NCBI RefSeq assembly: GCF_002688565.1
Contig: NZ_CP024011.1
Span: 2,852,001-2,916,000, forward strand
Reading direction: 5' to 3'
Length of the DNA: 64,000 nucleotides
Source of the DNA: Acinetobacter sp. LoGeW2-3
GTDB taxonomy: Bacteria > Pseudomonadota > Gammaproteobacteria > Pseudomonadales > Moraxellaceae
In this document: piece by piece, positions 1 through 9,250 of the stretch
Numbering within the stretch: the first letter of the stretch is position 1
Layout: every line of letters begins with the position of its first letter
Made by a program: the position numbers and the translations under genes
The notes under the pieces: model-generated
Database searches by the model: none
The model's input: only the letters and a program-made list of their open reading frames with translations
What the model was told of the DNA's origin: nothing

Positions 1-1970
1 TCAAAACGAAGCTGTTCAAAACCAGTTTTCAGCAACTGAATCGCTTGCAGGTTATTGACTAGAGATTTGGTGGTTAATGTCAACCAGGCTGAAATCTTGT
101 TCTTGTCATCCACTTTCGAGCGTAATGACGCTCCCATACCTAGACCACCACTCACAGCAGTCTGGATTTGCTGGAATTCAAGATAGTTGTACTCGCCTGC
201 ACCGACTTCACCGACCAGAATGGATAGTAGGTTGAAGTATGGCGATTGCACCACTTCATCTGGAATCTGTACCAGCACTTGTTGGTAATAAATACCGTTG
301 GTACCGGCATAATAAAGGTTTAATGGTGTATCGATACCATTCGAGATCACTTCACGCAGCTGACCTTGTACGATTTGCATTTCAGCAGGCACATCTTCTA
401 AACCAACTTTAGGCAATAAGTTCAGATCATCTGGAGTATCTTGACGAATATTCAATGCTTCAGTTTGCGCAATGATTTCAGCTTTCTGCTCTTCAGTCAG
501 TGTCTTGCCAATTTCAGCCAAACGTGCTTTTTCAGCTTCAGCTTCTTTGGCAGATTTAGTCGCATCCGGAACTAAGGTCAATTGCACACGGTGCGGGTTA
601 TCAATCAGATGCTCTTTAATCAGATTAGACAGCCACATTGGATCTTTCAGTTCTTCTTTAACTGCAGCAATCGCAGAATCAACATCCCAGACTTCAACCG
701 GATCACGATGATGAATCGCACTACCCAAACCATTCAGAATCAGGCTTAGACCATAAGGCGTACCATCACCATTGATTTCACGTTGATGCAGTTCGATCTG
801 ATGCAAAATCGCATCTACTGCCTGCTGATCGACTGGTTTAGCCGCAACATCTTCCAGAATTTTGAACACGCCATCTTTAAATTCTTCAGCATGTTCTGGG
901 TTAGATCCTTGCACTGCGCAGTAGAAGGTCATCTCAAAGTTAGAGTCATCCACGCCCATAAACGGACCGGTTGCATCTGCATAACCACAAGTTTCAAGAT
1001 AATGACGCAGTGGTGATGCCGAATCTTCCAGCAGAATACCTTCCACCAGACGCATGCCGAGACGAAGTTTGATTTCACTTGCTTCAGGCAATAACCATGA
1101 AATTACATGATAAGTTTTGTCACGTAGATCATCTGCATCAACGGCATAAGTATCAGTTACCGATACTGGCGCAGACAAACGGGTTTCAGGCGTTGAATAT
1201 AAGGTCTGACCTTGTTCAAATTTAGACAATGCCAGCGTTTCAAACTGTTCTTGTAGTTCAAAAGCTGACTTGTTACCAAAAGTCATAAACACTGCATTAC
1301 TTGGATGGTAATGTGACTTATAGAAATCTACTAACTCTTGGTAAGTTAAATCAGGAATATCTTTAGGATCACCACCTGAATTGTAGTGATAGGTGGTGTC
1401 TGGGAACAGATAATAGGCTAACGTATGATAAAGCTGATCTGAAGGTGAACTCATCGCACCTTTCATTTCATTGAATACCACACCTTTATAAACCGGTTCA
1501 CCATTTTCCAGTTCAATACGAATGCCTTCCTGCGCAAAATCCAACGGATTCAGGTTCGCTGCAAATGCCGCGTCCATATACACTTCCAACAAGTTCTGGA
1601 AGTCTTTATCGTTCTGGGTTGCAAATGGGTATGCCGTCCAGTCCGCCGCAGTAAAAGCATTCATGAAGGTGTTCAGAGAACGGCGAATCATCAGGAAGAA
1701 TGGATCACGTACCGGGAATTTTTCTGAACCGCAAAGCGCCGTATGTTCAAGAATATGCGCTTCGCCTTTCGAGTCCATTGGCTGCGTACGGAAAGCCACT
1801 AAAAAGACATTTTCATCGTGATTAGTCGCCAGGTGATAATGAGTGGCGCCGGTCACTTTATGCTTATATTCAGACACTAAAATGTCTAAAGCTTCAACAT
1901 GGTGTTGACGTACCAACTGAAACGCAGGATGTACAGTTTGTGAAATGGTTTCAGTGACATCTACAGTCAT
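1..1970 (-). CDS. PreP-like M16C insulinase-family zinc metallopeptidase (N-terminal part, gene runs off the left edge)
   Basis: The frame is open from an ATG at 1970 to base 1, giving about 656 residues of a protein that usually has about 970-1000. The inverted zinc motif HILEH is at residues 72-76, followed by ALCGS. NEMKG near 167-171 is the conserved Glu-containing segment of the PreP/M16C branch. These peptidases close two halves around a chamber and degrade unstructured peptides; PreP clears presequence peptides in organelles, while the bacterial substrates are not known from the sequence. No signal peptide is visible, so a cytoplasmic location is inferred. The start is preceded by AGGAGATCGC on the minus strand, a good ribosome site. 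The C-terminal half lies outside the window. Confidence 0.93.
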   Translation of the reverse strand, partial: MTVDVTETISQTVHPAFQLVRQHHVEALDILVSEYKHKVTGATHYHLATNHDENVFLVAFRTQPMDSKGEAHILEHTALCGSEKFPVRDPFFLMIRRSLNTFMNAFTAADWTAYPFATQNDKDFQNLLEVYMDAAFAANLNPLDFAQEGIRIELENGEPVYKGVVFNEMKGAMSSPSDQLYHTLAYYLFPDTTYHYNSGGDPKDIPDLTYQELVDFYKSHYHPSNAVFMTFGNKSAFELQEQFETLALSKFEQGQTLYSTPETRLSAPVSVTDTYAVDADDLRDKTYHVISWLLPEASEIKLRLGMRLVEGILLEDSASPLRHYLETCGYADATGPFMGVDDSNFEMTFYCAVQGSNPEHAEEFKDGVFKILEDVAAKPVDQQAVDAILHQIELHQREINGDGTPYGLSLILNGLGSAIHHRDPVEVWDVDSAIAAVKEELKDPMWLSNLIKEHLIDNPHRVQLTLVPDATKSAKEAEAEKARLAEIGKTLTEEQKAEIIAQTEALNIRQDTPDDLNLLPKVGLEDVPAEMQIVQGQLREVISNGIDTPLNLYYAGTNGIYYQQVLVQIPDEVVQSPYFNLLSILVGEVGAGEYNYLEFQQIQTAVSGGLGMGASLRSKVDDKNKISAWLTLTTKSLVNNLQAIQLLKTGFEQLRF

Positions 1971-2135
1971 GCGATCTCCTAATTTTTAGATAAAAAACAA
2001 CTGATCGCATTATAGCTTTAGTTTTTGTTATTATTCACGCTGAAAACCGATCATTTTGATCGAATTAAGTAAACTTGGTCATTCAGAAAATGAATCACCA
2101 AGTATTTGAACCGCATTATTTAAATCAAAAATCGA

Positions 2136-2585
2136 CTAGATCAAATATTTAAAGTAGTTGTAATTCGGGTGGTTTTCAACAAAGACATAGTTCTGCTTCT
2201 GATAAAAGCTTGCTGCCAGTTTGGTTTCAGTATGCAAACACAGTGCAGAATAATGCGGACGTGCCAGTTGTTCCAGATAAGCCAGTAATTGTTTGCCGAC
2301 ACCATGCTGACGATATTTTGGATGCACATAGAAACGACGTACACGGCCAATACGTTCTTCCACACCATCTGGTCCCCATTGCTGGTTCAAACCACCACAA
2401 GCAATCAGCTTGTCACCATCATAAGCGACAGCAAGATATTCATTGTCATTACTAAATGAGTTTTTTCCTGTGCGATATTCTTCAACCAATTTCTCAATTA
2501 AATCATAGCCTTCCTTTTTTGCTAAAGTAGCAAAAGTTTCGATTTGATCTGGGAGTTGTTCGGCTTTTACGATTTTAATATCCAT
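2136..2585 (-). CDS. GNAT-family N-acetyltransferase
   Basis: 149 residues, a normal length for a single GNAT domain. The acetyl-CoA pyrophosphate-binding loop is the segment VHPKYRQHGVGKQLL around residues 92-106, which fits the Q/RxxGxG/A signature. The preceding strand RIGRVRRFYV and the later ALCLHTE and FYQKQNYVF strands complete the fold. It transfers an acetyl group from acetyl-CoA to an amine; the substrate cannot be told from the sequence. It is a single-gene unit on the minus strand, divergent from the PfkB kinase operon. Confidence 0.88.
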   Translation of the reverse strand: MDIKIVKAEQLPDQIETFATLAKKEGYDLIEKLVEEYRTGKNSFSNDNEYLAVAYDGDKLIACGGLNQQWGPDGVEERIGRVRRFYVHPKYRQHGVGKQLLAYLEQLARPHYSALCLHTETKLAASFYQKQNYVFVENHPNYNYFKYLI

Positions 2586-2859
2586 ATATACACACTGTCA
2601 GAAATTGTAGACTCGGGTCGACCTGCACTTGCATGAATATGCAGCTACAGGTGATATAACACTTATAAATAAAATCCGCTATTTAAATCAATGGTACAAA
2701 CGCAGGATTACGAAATTTATCTGATCTAATTCGACCAAAGTGCGAGATGAATGCCTGATAGCACATCCTAAAACTTTTTGAAAATGATTCAGCACCCTAC
2801 AGCAAACCTGAGCATTCGTGTAAACTTAAGACTTTCGTTTTTGAATGTGACTCTCTGAC
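2586..2859. other. Divergent intergenic region between the acetyltransferase and the kinase operon
   Basis: This 274-base gap must hold the promoters of both divergent units. An imperfect inverted repeat lies at 2621-2652 (ACCTG and TGCAT paired with ATGCA and CAGGT). I see no tRNA, no convincing small ORF and no recognisable operator. Confidence 0.4.
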
Positions 2860-3864
2860 ATGGCAAATGTTGATCTTTTTGCAATTGGTAATGCGCTAAT
2901 TGACCAGGAATTTAAAGTATCTGATGACTTTTTAACTGCAAACAATCTGCAAAAAGGCACCATGCAACTGACTGATGGTGAAACACAAGCTGCGCTGTAT
3001 GAGAATTTAAAAGCGACTCAAAATTATAAAGGTCAGGCTTCTGGCGGTTCTGCTGCAAACACAACGGTTGCCTTTGCAGCTTTAGGTGGTTCAGCATTCT
3101 ATGCATGCCGCGTAGGTAATGATGATCTGGGTCAAATCTACCTAAATGGTTTAAATGAAGCTGGAATCAACACAACAACCCGTTCAATCAGCGAAGGCGT
3201 AACAGGTACCTGTATGGTTCTAGTGAGTCCAGATTCAGAACGTACCATGCATACTTATTTAGGTATTACTGCTGAATTGACGGATGTTCAAATCGATTTC
3301 ACACCGCTGAAAACTGCAAAATGGTTGTATATCGAAGGTTATCTGTCTACTTCAGAAACTGCCCGCCATGCAGTTGAACAGGCACGTACCATTGCCCGTG
3401 CCAGCGATGCAAAAATTGCCTTAACTTTGTCCGATCCAGCCATGGTGCAATATGCACGTGCTGGCTTAGACGAAATGGTTGCTGATGGCGTAGATCTATT
3501 GTTCTGTAATGAACAGGAAGCGTTAATGTACACAGGTACTGAAACGATTGAAGCTGCTTTAGTTAAATTGCAAGAAATTAGCCAACACATTGTTATTACA
3601 TTATCAGCCAAAGGCGCACTGATCTGCAATGAAGGTCAAAGCTTTACTGTACCGGGCCGTAAAGTGGAGGCAGTTGATACCAACGGTGCGGGTGATGCTT
3701 TTGCTGGTGCTTTCCTGTATGCACTGAATGCAGGTTTAGGCTGGAAAGCTGCAGCTGAACTGGCAATCCTGATTTCAAGTGAAGTGGTTTCACAATTCGG
3801 ACCACGCTTGGCAATAGCTGAATATGCGGCATTATTGGAAAACTTCCAAAAGGAATGTGCTTAA
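2860..3864 (+). CDS. PfkB-family carbohydrate/nucleoside kinase, adenosine-kinase type
   Basis: 334 residues, the usual size of ribokinase/adenosine-kinase family proteins. The N-terminal segment FAIGNALIDQEF and the glycine-rich GGSAANT (about residue 67) fit PfkB signature 1 and the substrate-binding part. DTNGAGDAFAGAF near residue 275 is PfkB signature 2, with the catalytic Asp in GAGD and the anion hole. It most resembles bacterial proteins annotated as adenosine kinase, which phosphorylate adenosine to AMP, but another nucleoside or sugar is possible. Its stop overlaps the start of the Rieske gene by one base (TAATG), so the two are translationally coupled. Confidence 0.9.
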   Translation: MANVDLFAIGNALIDQEFKVSDDFLTANNLQKGTMQLTDGETQAALYENLKATQNYKGQASGGSAANTTVAFAALGGSAFYACRVGNDDLGQIYLNGLNEAGINTTTRSISEGVTGTCMVLVSPDSERTMHTYLGITAELTDVQIDFTPLKTAKWLYIEGYLSTSETARHAVEQARTIARASDAKIALTLSDPAMVQYARAGLDEMVADGVDLLFCNEQEALMYTGTETIEAALVKLQEISQHIVITLSAKGALICNEGQSFTVPGRKVEAVDTNGAGDAFAGAFLYALNAGLGWKAAAELAILISSEVVSQFGPRLAIAEYAALLENFQKECA

Positions 3865-4187
3865 TGTTTAAAATTTGCATGACCGAAGACATCCCGGAAC
3901 GTGAAGCACGTTCCTTTGAAACGCCGGATAGCGATACCATTTTTATTACTCAACGTGACGGAATGTTCTACGCCTACCAGAACATTTGCCCACATTTGCA
4001 GGTGGAATTAGAGTTTCTGGAAAACCAGTTCCTGGATCGTGATCAGGAATTTATTGAATGTTCAACCCATGGTGCTTTATTTCTGGTTGAAACTGGCGAA
4101 TGTATTTCTGGTCCATGCCAAGGTCAAGCACTTGAAAAAGTAGAGATTACCGTGCATTCTGATGGTGGAATTTACCTCACAGAATAA
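3864..4187 (+). CDS. Rieske [2Fe-2S] ferredoxin-like protein
   Basis: 107 residues when started at the ATG that overlaps the kinase stop. The two Rieske ligand boxes are C42-P-H44 and C66-S-T-H69, spaced as in small soluble Rieske ferredoxins. The protein is a free-standing domain with no membrane segment, so it probably passes electrons in the cytoplasm. An upstream alternative start at 3855 lies inside the kinase gene and is less likely. No oxygenase or reductase lies nearby, so its partner is unknown. The coupling to a PfkB kinase is odd because neither family has an obvious need for the other. Confidence 0.9.
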   Translation: MFKICMTEDIPEREARSFETPDSDTIFITQRDGMFYAYQNICPHLQVELEFLENQFLDRDQEFIECSTHGALFLVETGECISGPCQGQALEKVEITVHSDGGIYLTE

Positions 4188-4207
4188 CTCTTAAATTGGA
4201 CGCTACC

Positions 4208-4828
4208 ATGCCGGCATTTTTCGTAGACTATAACTTGATGCCTTTTCATCTAAGTTTATTCGCTGTGATTCTGCTAGGCGTGGTAGAAACCTTAGGCTAC
4301 ATATTTAAAATCCGCCCGACTAAATTTCTTAAACAGATTTCCCCTTTCAACTTTCACAATCTTGATCTGCTTAACGTCAAGTTTTCCAAAACCCTGATTG
4401 TATTTTTCCTGCTGATGAATTTCAGTTTTGCCGGCTATGTGCTGCAACTGCTGATCTATTCTCAGGAGCAGGAATTTCTACCCGCGTATTATCTGATTAT
4501 TCCTGCACTAATTATCGCGATTTTCTTTACCGTATTTATGATTCACTGTCTGGATCAGGTGATTCCACCAAAATATAAGAAACACCATGTCAATCTGATT
4601 GGTCGTCTGGCAACTATTTCCAGTGGCAATGCCCGCCCTGGATTTTCTGCCCAAGCACGCGTACGAGATGAATTTGGTCAGTTACACTATGTACAAGTCG
4701 AACCTGAATTTGGCGAACTGGAATTTCAGTCGCAGATTATTTTAATCCGTATGCGTAAATCGCATTATGTTGCCAAGAAAATCAGCAAGTCCAATCGTCT
4801 GTTTAGCCTCGATCTGGAACGCTCATAA
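4208..4828 (+). CDS. YqiJ/DUF1449-like inner-membrane protein with C-terminal OB-fold region
   Basis: 206 residues from the ATG at 4208; a TTG at 4196 in the same frame is a weaker choice. Three hydrophobic segments lie at roughly residues 11-30, 55-75 and 90-112. They are followed by a soluble, strand-rich region (IGRLATISS, GFSAQARVRDEFG, LHYVQVEPE). This layout matches the YqiJ family, described as membrane proteins with an OB-fold that resemble NfeD-type proteins found with flotillins. No flotillin gene is next to it. It follows the Rieske gene by 20 bases and is the last gene before a strong terminator, so it belongs to the kinase-Rieske operon. Confidence 0.72.
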   Translation: MPAFFVDYNLMPFHLSLFAVILLGVVETLGYIFKIRPTKFLKQISPFNFHNLDLLNVKFSKTLIVFFLLMNFSFAGYVLQLLIYSQEQEFLPAYYLIIPALIIAIFFTVFMIHCLDQVIPPKYKKHHVNLIGRLATISSGNARPGFSAQARVRDEFGQLHYVQVEPEFGELEFQSQIILIRMRKSHYVAKKISKSNRLFSLDLERS

Positions 4829-4842
4829 TTCTTAAAAAATAT

Positions 4843-4874
4843 AAAAGCCCGGCATATGCCGGGCTTTTTTTATA
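4843..4874 (+). terminator. Rho-independent terminator of the kinase-Rieske-YqiJ operon
   Basis: The inverted repeat AAAAGCCCGGCAT / ATGCCGGGCTTTT is a perfect 13-base palindrome at 4843-4868, followed by more T. The A-run on the other side lets it also serve the convergent yidB-like gene. Confidence 0.93.
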
Positions 4875-4884
4875 GCAATCTCAG

Positions 4885-5577
4885 TTAACGCTTTAAGAAA
4901 CCTGCAACCATATTCAGGACATTCTGAATATCATTATTGGCTTCCTGTTTACTGGTTTGTTCACCTTGCGGGGTTAATGAGTCAATAATCTGCGGCAGGA
5001 CTTTGGAAATGGCACTATATACATCCTGCTTCGGCGCATGCACCTGTTCAGCAACTTGCTCCACTTCCTGATCGTCAAATAGTAGCTGTAGTTGCTGGTT
5101 ATCCACGGGAGCATTCTCACCTGGACCAGTAGACACCCAGTCATCCACCTGATTGGTTAATCCCTGTCCTTTAAGCTTATCCAGTGCACCTTGTAAACCA
5201 CCCTGTTTCTGAATCCAGGCGAGTACCAATGGCAATACAGCGATCAGTAATGTCTTGGTTCCACTTGAACCCAAGCCTGATGATCGAGATTGTTGATTCG
5301 TTTGTTGGTTTGGCTGCTGTTGTGGTTGATCAGCGCCGCCTAATTGACTCAGTACAGAACCTAAAATCCCGCCAAATCCGCCTTGCTGAGACTGACCAGT
5401 TTGACGCGTATTACCCGTATTTAACTGTCCAAGGACTGCACCCAAAATTCCACCCAAGCCACTTTGAGACTGTTGCGACTGGTTCTGGGATTGATTCTGA
5501 TTGGTATTCTGCTGTTGCTGACCACCACCTAAGGCTTGCTTGGCCAGTATCTCTACAATATTACTGAGGTTTGTCAT
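4885..5577 (-). CDS. YidB/DUF937-like protein with Gln/Asn-rich linkers
   Basis: 230 residues from the ATG at 5577, which has AGGA eight bases upstream; longer starts at 5586 and 5748 lack a ribosome site as good. Two copies of a GLGGILGAVLGQL / GFGGILGSVLSQL motif sit between low-complexity stretches rich in Q and N (about residues 20-45 and 90-115). A hydrophobic segment LLIAVLPLVLAWIQ is followed by a conserved C-terminal part (GLTNQVDDWVSTGPG; LPQIIDSLTPQGE) typical of YidB/DUF937 proteins. The family function is not firmly known. The Q/N linkers make it longer than E. coli YidB. Confidence 0.8.
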   Translation of the reverse strand: MTNLSNIVEILAKQALGGGQQQQNTNQNQSQNQSQQSQSGLGGILGAVLGQLNTGNTRQTGQSQQGGFGGILGSVLSQLGGADQPQQQPNQQTNQQSRSSGLGSSGTKTLLIAVLPLVLAWIQKQGGLQGALDKLKGQGLTNQVDDWVSTGPGENAPVDNQQLQLLFDDQEVEQVAEQVHAPKQDVYSAISKVLPQIIDSLTPQGEQTSKQEANNDIQNVLNMVAGFLKR

Positions 5578-5680
5578 ACTGCTCATCCTGTCAATCTTTC
5601 TTACAGCATACGTGGCGAGCAGAAAGTTGAAATGGATGAATATGTTAATATTTGCAATGAAATTTAGTCGTTTTTTTTCA

Positions 5681-6151
5681 TTACCAACGGAACTTATCCC
5701 AGTTTTCCGGATTGGCCCAGAATTTGGAGTTAAACCAGTCTGGCACATGCTTATAAGTCAGGATATTAAATTGCCATAAGGCAAAGTCAGCATCATGTGT
5801 CGTTTTATCAATGAGTTGGGTTAAGCCTAAAGAACGTAGTAGTTTCTCATCCTGTAAACGGCTCACCACCACCAGACGTTTTGCAAATAAATCACGTAGT
5901 TTAACCAAGATCTGACTGATCATTTGATTGGATAACTCACTCGTTTCAGAAGTATCTAGCATCACTACTGCCAGGTCATAACGTTGCTGAAAAGGCAGAC
6001 TTAAAAAGTCAGATACGCTAAAATAATGCCATTGAATGGACTGATTAAACTTGACTTGGGTCAAATCCTGACCAATACAAATCGCAGTTTTTATGGGCTG
6101 TTCCTGTGCAAAATCGTCTAGCATCGAAGTGATGACATTCTGTTCAGCCAT
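5681..6151 (-). CDS. Conserved hypothetical protein, DUF6231-like
   Basis: 156 residues starting from the ATG at 6151. It has alternating hydrophobic strands and helices (IKTAICIGQDL, YDLAVVMLDTSE, AKRLVVVSRL) that suggest an alpha/beta, methyltransferase-like core, with a C-terminal WFNSKFWANPENWDKFRW tail rich in aromatics. There is no glycine-rich SAM loop, so enzymatic activity is uncertain. I associate it with the DUF6231 family from memory, without a search. It is divergent from the DUF2797 gene, 34 bases away. Confidence 0.7.
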   Translation of the reverse strand: MAEQNVITSMLDDFAQEQPIKTAICIGQDLTQVKFNQSIQWHYFSVSDFLSLPFQQRYDLAVVMLDTSETSELSNQMISQILVKLRDLFAKRLVVVSRLQDEKLLRSLGLTQLIDKTTHDADFALWQFNILTYKHVPDWFNSKFWANPENWDKFRW

Positions 6152-6185
6152 AACAGCATCCTTATGATTTAAGTGAGTAATTTAT

Positions 6186-7058
6186 ATGGAACTTCAAGGC
6201 ATTTGCCATAAAATGCACGCCGGCCTCAAGAACCTTAGTGTAACTGATCAAGATGTACACCGGGCAAATGTTGAATATAAATTCATATTAGATCGTTCAG
6301 AAATTGATCTCCCATTTAGCCTGGGTCAGGAAATCGAGATTGAATGGACCGGCAATATCTATTGCGTATCTTGTGGTGCTAAAACCTCAAAGTCTTTTTC
6401 CCAAGGCCACTGCTTCAAATGCTTTAAAACCAAAGCGTCTTGTGACATGTGTATTATGAAGCCGGAAAGCTGTCACTATCATTTGGGTACCTGTCGTGAA
6501 GATACCTTTGCCCATGAAGTCTGCTTCCAGCCACATATTGTATATTTAGCCAATTCAAGTGGACTTAAAGTCGGAATTACCCGTGTCAATCATATGCCAG
6601 GTCGTTGGCTGGATCAGGGTGCAACGCAAGCCCTACCGATCATGAAAGTAGGTTCTCGTCGCTTATCGGGTCAGATGGAAGTTATGTTTGGTACCCAGGT
6701 TGCCGACAAGACAGATTGGCGCAAGCTGCTCAAAGGTGAAGCTGAGCCGCTGAATCTAATTGATATCCGTGATCAGCTACTTGATGAATTTGAACCACAA
6801 ATTACCACAATTCGTGATGAATTCAGCATGAGTCTTGACTTCAATGAAAATGTTGAGATTCTGGAACAAGAGCGACCACGTGAGTTTATCTATCCGGTAG
6901 AAAGCTATCCAGAAAAGGTCAAATCCCATAACCTGGATAAAACTCCCGTGATCCGTGGCAAGTTACAAGGAATTAAGGGCCAGTACCTGATTATGGATAC
7001 CGGTGTAATCAATATCCGTAAATATACCGGTTATGAAATTAAGGTTCGTGCTGAGTAA
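6186..7058 (+). CDS. DUF2797 zinc-binding protein
   Basis: 290 residues. The first third has a zinc-ribbon-like set of cysteines (CVSCG, CFKC, CDMC, then CHYHLGTCRE). The conserved stretch VYLANSSGLKVGITRVNHMPGRWLDQGA near residues 119-146 is a mark of DUF2797 and resembles the GIY-YIG nuclease core (YLA...KVGIT...RW). Whether it cleaves nucleic acid is unknown. The start ATG at 6186 agrees with the family N-terminus. It is a single gene with its own terminator. Confidence 0.85.
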   Translation: MELQGICHKMHAGLKNLSVTDQDVHRANVEYKFILDRSEIDLPFSLGQEIEIEWTGNIYCVSCGAKTSKSFSQGHCFKCFKTKASCDMCIMKPESCHYHLGTCREDTFAHEVCFQPHIVYLANSSGLKVGITRVNHMPGRWLDQGATQALPIMKVGSRRLSGQMEVMFGTQVADKTDWRKLLKGEAEPLNLIDIRDQLLDEFEPQITTIRDEFSMSLDFNENVEILEQERPREFIYPVESYPEKVKSHNLDKTPVIRGKLQGIKGQYLIMDTGVINIRKYTGYEIKVRAE

Positions 7059-7073
7059 CCGGAACTATTTTAG

Positions 7074-7102
7074 AAAGCGGGATAAAGTGTCCCGCTTTTT
7101 AA
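7074..7102 (+). terminator. Rho-independent terminator after the DUF2797 gene
   Basis: AAAGCGGGA (7074-7082) pairs with TCCCGCTTT (7090-7098) around a 7-base loop, and a T-run follows. Confidence 0.88.
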
Positions 7103-7210
7103 TTTCCTATTCAGGGAATTATCTAATGAAATTTAAAATACATTTCAGGTTTTCAATATAACTTTCAATTTTAAGATAGTTCTTTGGAACTAAAACTAAT
7201 TTTGAAAAAT

Positions 7211-7238
7211 AAAAAACCGGCTCGAAAGCCGGTTTTTT
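7211..7238 (-). terminator. Rho-independent terminator of ppiD
   Basis: AAAAAACCGGCT and AGCCGGTTTTTT enclose a loop that reads TTCG on the minus strand. It lies 16 bases past the ppiD stop and has T-runs on both sides. Confidence 0.92.
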
Positions 7239-7253
7239 ATCAAGGAAAATCTG

Positions 7254-9119
7254 TTATTTGATTTTCGCTTGTGATTTCAGATAACGCGTATAGTCATCAA
7301 ATTCTTGCTGACCGCGTAACTGAGCATAAAGTTTTGCAAGCTCAGTACGTTGCTCTTCGCTTAAGACATCAATCGGATTCTTCTTCACTTCAGATACAGC
7401 AACTACCACCAGCTCATTTGGCAGGCTTGCTGTGGTCACAGACCAGAATCCAGCTTTAGGCGCTTTCACACTAAATGCTGCACGTTGTACATCACGTTTT
7501 AGCAGACCTTCAGCACGAGTATAGATCCCCGCATCTTCAAACACCAGATTGCCTTTCGCTACAGAAGCAGCAGGCTTAGTCTTGAATTCATCAAGAGATT
7601 TCTGAACTTCGGCTTTTGCCAGAGCAAGTGCTTTTTCTTCAATCAGTTTTGCTTTAACACGTGGTTTCGCTTCAGCCAGTGATTGCTCACCTGCTGCATG
7701 GTAATTACGCACTTTTACCCAAGCCACATCACCATTCGCTAACTGAATGCTAGAAGACACATTACGATCGCCATTCTTCACATCATCATTGAAAAGTTTT
7801 ACTTTCACATTGGCATCGCTTAGCAATGGATCGCGAGTAGATAAAGTCACACCTTTGGCTGATTGTACACGAACACCTTTCACTTCTTGTGTCACCACAT
7901 CCAGTGAGTCGCTGCTTACGACCATATCATTCAGGCCATTTACCGTATCAGAGAATGCATTGGATTTTTTAGAAGCCAACACTTCTTCACTTAGACGTGC
8001 TTTTTGTGATTCAAATGATGGCACAGCAACATCAGGTGCCTGTACCGCAATAATGTGATAACCATAATCAGTCTTCACAGGTGCAGAAACCTGACCTGAT
8101 TGTAATGAAGCAACAGTCTTGTCGAAGGCATCCCCAAACACACCCACTTCATACACTGCAATTGCACCGCCTTTGGCTTTCGACTCAGGATCTTCTGAAT
8201 ACTCCGCTGCAGCTTGAGCAAACGTTGTACCTGCTTTAATTTTCGCAGCGACGTCTGCAGCCAGTTTTTGAGCTTCAGCTTCAGAACGGTTATCCGCAGT
8301 AATCAGGATATGTTTTACTTCTGGCTTAGCAGTCGATTTTTGCGCTGCGACAAAGCTGTTATAAGCATCTTGGAGTTCTGCATCGGTTACCGTAACAGCA
8401 GCGGTATTGATATCAGTTGCTTTTAAAACTACGTAATCTACATCAACACTGGTTGGCTGCTTAAACACAGTCTTGTGTTTTTCATAATAGGCTGCAACAT
8501 CGGCATCCGTAACCTTGACGTTTTTCTTATAGGTCTCAAGATTTACGCTGGCAATGTGTACATGACGTTGTTCAGTCTGTAAGTTTGCAATCTGTTGAAT
8601 TTCAAGCTTGCTCACCAAAGGATAGTCAATAAATGTAGACGACAGCATTTTCAATGCATGATCCGTACGCAGACTTGCAATCAATTGACGGCTATTCATT
8701 CCTACAGAGCGTAAATAGTTTTCATACAGCGCATTGGAAAACTGACCATTTTCCTGGAAACTTGGTTGCTGAGCAATCATCTGTTCAATTTGCTGATCAC
8801 TGAGGCTGATGCCGAGTTCTTCAGCTTGTTGCAGTAAAACCGTACGTGCAACCAGCGTATCCATTGCCTTTTGATCAATGAATGCCTGATTTAATAATGT
8901 TTCATCGCCATTGGCATAACTAAGATATTGTTCTTTGAATGATTTTGTCAGAGATTCCAGTTCTTTTTTAGAGATATCTGTGCCATTTACCGTCTTGGCT
9001 GTATCTTTGTTCCCACCACTAAAATATCCTTCAATACCTACAAGCGCTAAAGGGGTCAAAAACAGAACGAGCAAGACCTTGCCCAGCCATCCCTTAATAA
9101 CTTTACGAAAAGATTCCAT
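7254..9119 (-). CDS. ppiD: Periplasmic chaperone / peptidyl-prolyl isomerase PpiD
   Basis: 621 residues, against 623 in E. coli PpiD. One transmembrane anchor (about residues 12-30, VLLVLFLTPLALVGIEG) is followed by a SurA/PpiD-type N-terminal chaperone region with its Q-rich helix set. A parvulin domain lies at about residues 262-360 (KHILITAD, SEDPESKAKGG, VKTDYGYHIIAVQ), and a long C-terminal chaperone part follows. PpiD sits at the Sec translocon exit and helps fold secreted proteins; in E. coli its parvulin domain has little isomerase activity. It lies directly downstream of hupB, the same order as in E. coli lon-hupB-ppiD, but no lon is in the window and hupB has its own terminator between. 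Confidence 0.95.
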   Translation of the reverse strand: MESFRKVIKGWLGKVLLVLFLTPLALVGIEGYFSGGNKDTAKTVNGTDISKKELESLTKSFKEQYLSYANGDETLLNQAFIDQKAMDTLVARTVLLQQAEELGISLSDQQIEQMIAQQPSFQENGQFSNALYENYLRSVGMNSRQLIASLRTDHALKMLSSTFIDYPLVSKLEIQQIANLQTEQRHVHIASVNLETYKKNVKVTDADVAAYYEKHKTVFKQPTSVDVDYVVLKATDINTAAVTVTDAELQDAYNSFVAAQKSTAKPEVKHILITADNRSEAEAQKLAADVAAKIKAGTTFAQAAAEYSEDPESKAKGGAIAVYEVGVFGDAFDKTVASLQSGQVSAPVKTDYGYHIIAVQAPDVAVPSFESQKARLSEEVLASKKSNAFSDTVNGLNDMVVSSDSLDVVTQEVKGVRVQSAKGVTLSTRDPLLSDANVKVKLFNDDVKNGDRNVSSSIQLANGDVAWVKVRNYHAAGEQSLAEAKPRVKAKLIEEKALALAKAEVQKSLDEFKTKPAASVAKGNLVFEDAGIYTRAEGLLKRDVQRAAFSVKAPKAGFWSVTTASLPNELVVVAVSEVKKNPIDVLSEEQRTELAKLYAQLRGQQEFDDYTRYLKSQAKIK

Positions 9120-9211
9120 AAGTATTCCAATATTTTATTTGCATGGGATTTTACCCGAAAAAACCCACTGAATGAATGTGTTAATCCTGACTATTTAATT
9201 AATCAATAAAA

Positions 9212-9235
9212 AAACGCGCCTAGTGAGGCGCGTTT
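9212..9235 (-). terminator. Rho-independent terminator of hupB
   Basis: AAACGCGCC and GGCGCGTTT form a 9-base-pair stem with a 6-base loop, followed on the minus strand by a T-run. It separates hupB from ppiD transcription. Confidence 0.9.
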
Positions 9236-9250
9236 GGTTGCTGTTGGCGA

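Noticed and set aside
2210..2455. A frame of 81 codons opposite the acetyltransferase
   Set aside because: Histidine-rich antisense reading of the GNAT gene, with no start signal.
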